A stretch of DNA of 5,153 nt, taken from positions 1 to 5,153 of the forward strand of contig SYAK01000550.1 in the NCBI GenBank assembly GCA_005788935.1, read 5' to 3'. Shown one piece after another: positions 4,536 through 5,153 of this stretch. This DNA is from Pseudomonadota bacterium. GTDB lineage: Bacteria; Myxococcota; UBA9042; PHBI01. Below the pieces are notes generated by a model. It had not been told where the DNA came from and searched no databases. It saw nothing but the letters and a program-made list of their open reading frames with translations. Both the position numbers and the translations under genes were made by a program. How positions within the stretch are numbered: the stretch's first letter is position 1; the number at the start of each line of letters is the position of its first letter.

Positions 4536-5153
4536 ATGCAGCCCGTCACGCCCGGCCTCGAGACCTCCCCCGAACACCGCTACGGCCTCGTGCTCTCCGG
4601 AGGCGGCGCGCGCGGCGCCTTCCAGGTCGGCGTCTGGGAGGTCCTCGCGACCCACCCGCGCGGGCTCGACGGGCGGCCTCCCGAGGTCATCTCGGGGACG
4701 TCGGCGGGTGCTATCAACGGGGCGCTCATCGCGGCGGGCCGCACCCCGCGCGAGATGCTCGACTTCTGGCTGTCGCTCGGAGACCGCCCGCCGGTGTCGG
4801 CCAACCCTCGGTTCTTCGCGTCGCTCGAGCGGACGCTCGGCAAGCTGACCGTGTCGGAGCCCGCGCGCACGCTGTCGCAGCGGGCCCGCGAGGTGAAGCT
4901 CGGGGCCTCCATGCTGCTCAAGCATGCCGTCACGCGCGGCAGCGGTCGGCTCGCGTTCCTCGCCGAGTTCCTGCTGACAGCCCGCTTTGACAGCCTGTCG
5001 CGCCTGCTCGAGGGGCTCGAGCCAGACCACCTCTTCTCGACCGACCCCTTCCGAGCGCGCCTCGCGGACGCTCTCGGCGGCACGACCGTCCCCGCCTCCT
5101 CGCCTGTGTCGCTCGCGATCAACACCATCGACGTGCGCACCGGGGAAATCATC
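4536..5153 (+). CDS. Patatin-like phospholipase, N-terminal part
   Basis: The frame is open from the ATG at 4536 to the right edge (206 codons), so the gene is cut by the window. The protein begins with the patatin fold: the strand RYGLVLS followed by GGGARG (residues 22-27), the glycine-rich oxyanion-hole loop, then VISGTSAGAINGAL (51-64), where Ser56 in GTSAG is the nucleophile of the Ser-Asp dyad. SLAINTIDVRTGEII at the edge matches the later strand of the family; the catalytic Asp of the DGG/DGA motif would lie beyond it. A helical stretch of some 80 residues (about 90-170) sits between. Family members are lipid acyl hydrolases, cytoplasmic, membrane-associated or secreted. No signal peptide is visible. 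An in-frame ATG at 4494 would add 14 residues; neither start has a clear ribosome binding site. The family is firm; the substrate is unknown. Confidence 0.92.
   Translation, partial: MQPVTPGLETSPEHRYGLVLSGGGARGAFQVGVWEVLATHPRGLDGRPPEVISGTSAGAINGALIAAGRTPREMLDFWLSLGDRPPVSANPRFFASLERTLGKLTVSEPARTLSQRAREVKLGASMLLKHAVTRGSGRLAFLAEFLLTARFDSLSRLLEGLEPDHLFSTDPFRARLADALGGTTVPASSPVSLAINTIDVRTGEII

Noticed and set aside
4133..4549. N-terminal extension of the L28 frame to 4549
   Set aside because: L28 begins at the ATG at 4132, with AAGGAG at the right distance, and the extension has no resemblance to L28.
4335..5030. A 231-codon minus-strand frame opposite the patatin gene
   Set aside because: The plus strand encodes clear GGGARG and GTSAG patatin motifs; the antisense frame has none.

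Overview
The window is GC-rich DNA from a Gram-negative bacterium. The Gram-negative call rests on an outer-membrane beta-barrel protein and a classic lipoprotein signal with a lipobox. Strong G/C preference at third codon positions, and the pairing of an ECF sigma factor with a one-pass membrane protein, would fit Myxococcota or another delta-type lineage. That is only a guess, because no gene here fixes the phylum.

Layout, left to right. (1) Positions 1-999, plus strand: the C-terminal part of an alginate-export-family outer-membrane beta-barrel whose start lies outside the window. (2) Positions 1174-2348, plus strand: a two-gene operon, an ECF sigma factor overlapped by 4 bases by a gene for a single-pass membrane protein. 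The second protein is placed and built like an anti-sigma factor but lacks the zinc-binding anti-sigma motif. (3) Positions 2349-2443: a convergent junction holding two hairpins. (4) Positions 2444-2905, minus strand: a MutT-type Nudix hydrolase. (5) Positions 3063-3836, minus strand: a lipoprotein of unknown function with a GTG start. (6) Positions 3884-4132, minus strand: rpmB, ribosomal protein L28 of the zinc-free type, with a very good ribosome binding site, a plausible promoter about 115 bases upstream and a perfect 8-bp inverted repeat in its leader. (7) Positions 4536-5153, plus strand: the N-terminal part of a patatin-like phospholipase, divergent from rpmB and cut by the right edge.

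How they fit together. The sigma factor and the membrane protein most likely form a signalling unit: an envelope signal sensed by the periplasmic domain would release the sigma factor. The rpmB and lipoprotein genes are 47 bases apart and probably share a transcript; the Nudix gene lies 157 bases further on and may or may not belong to it. The rest looks like ordinary chromosomal housekeeping and envelope functions. I see no CRISPR array, tRNA, rRNA, insertion sequence or phage gene. The most interesting items are the non-canonical candidate anti-sigma factor and the structured leader of rpmB.
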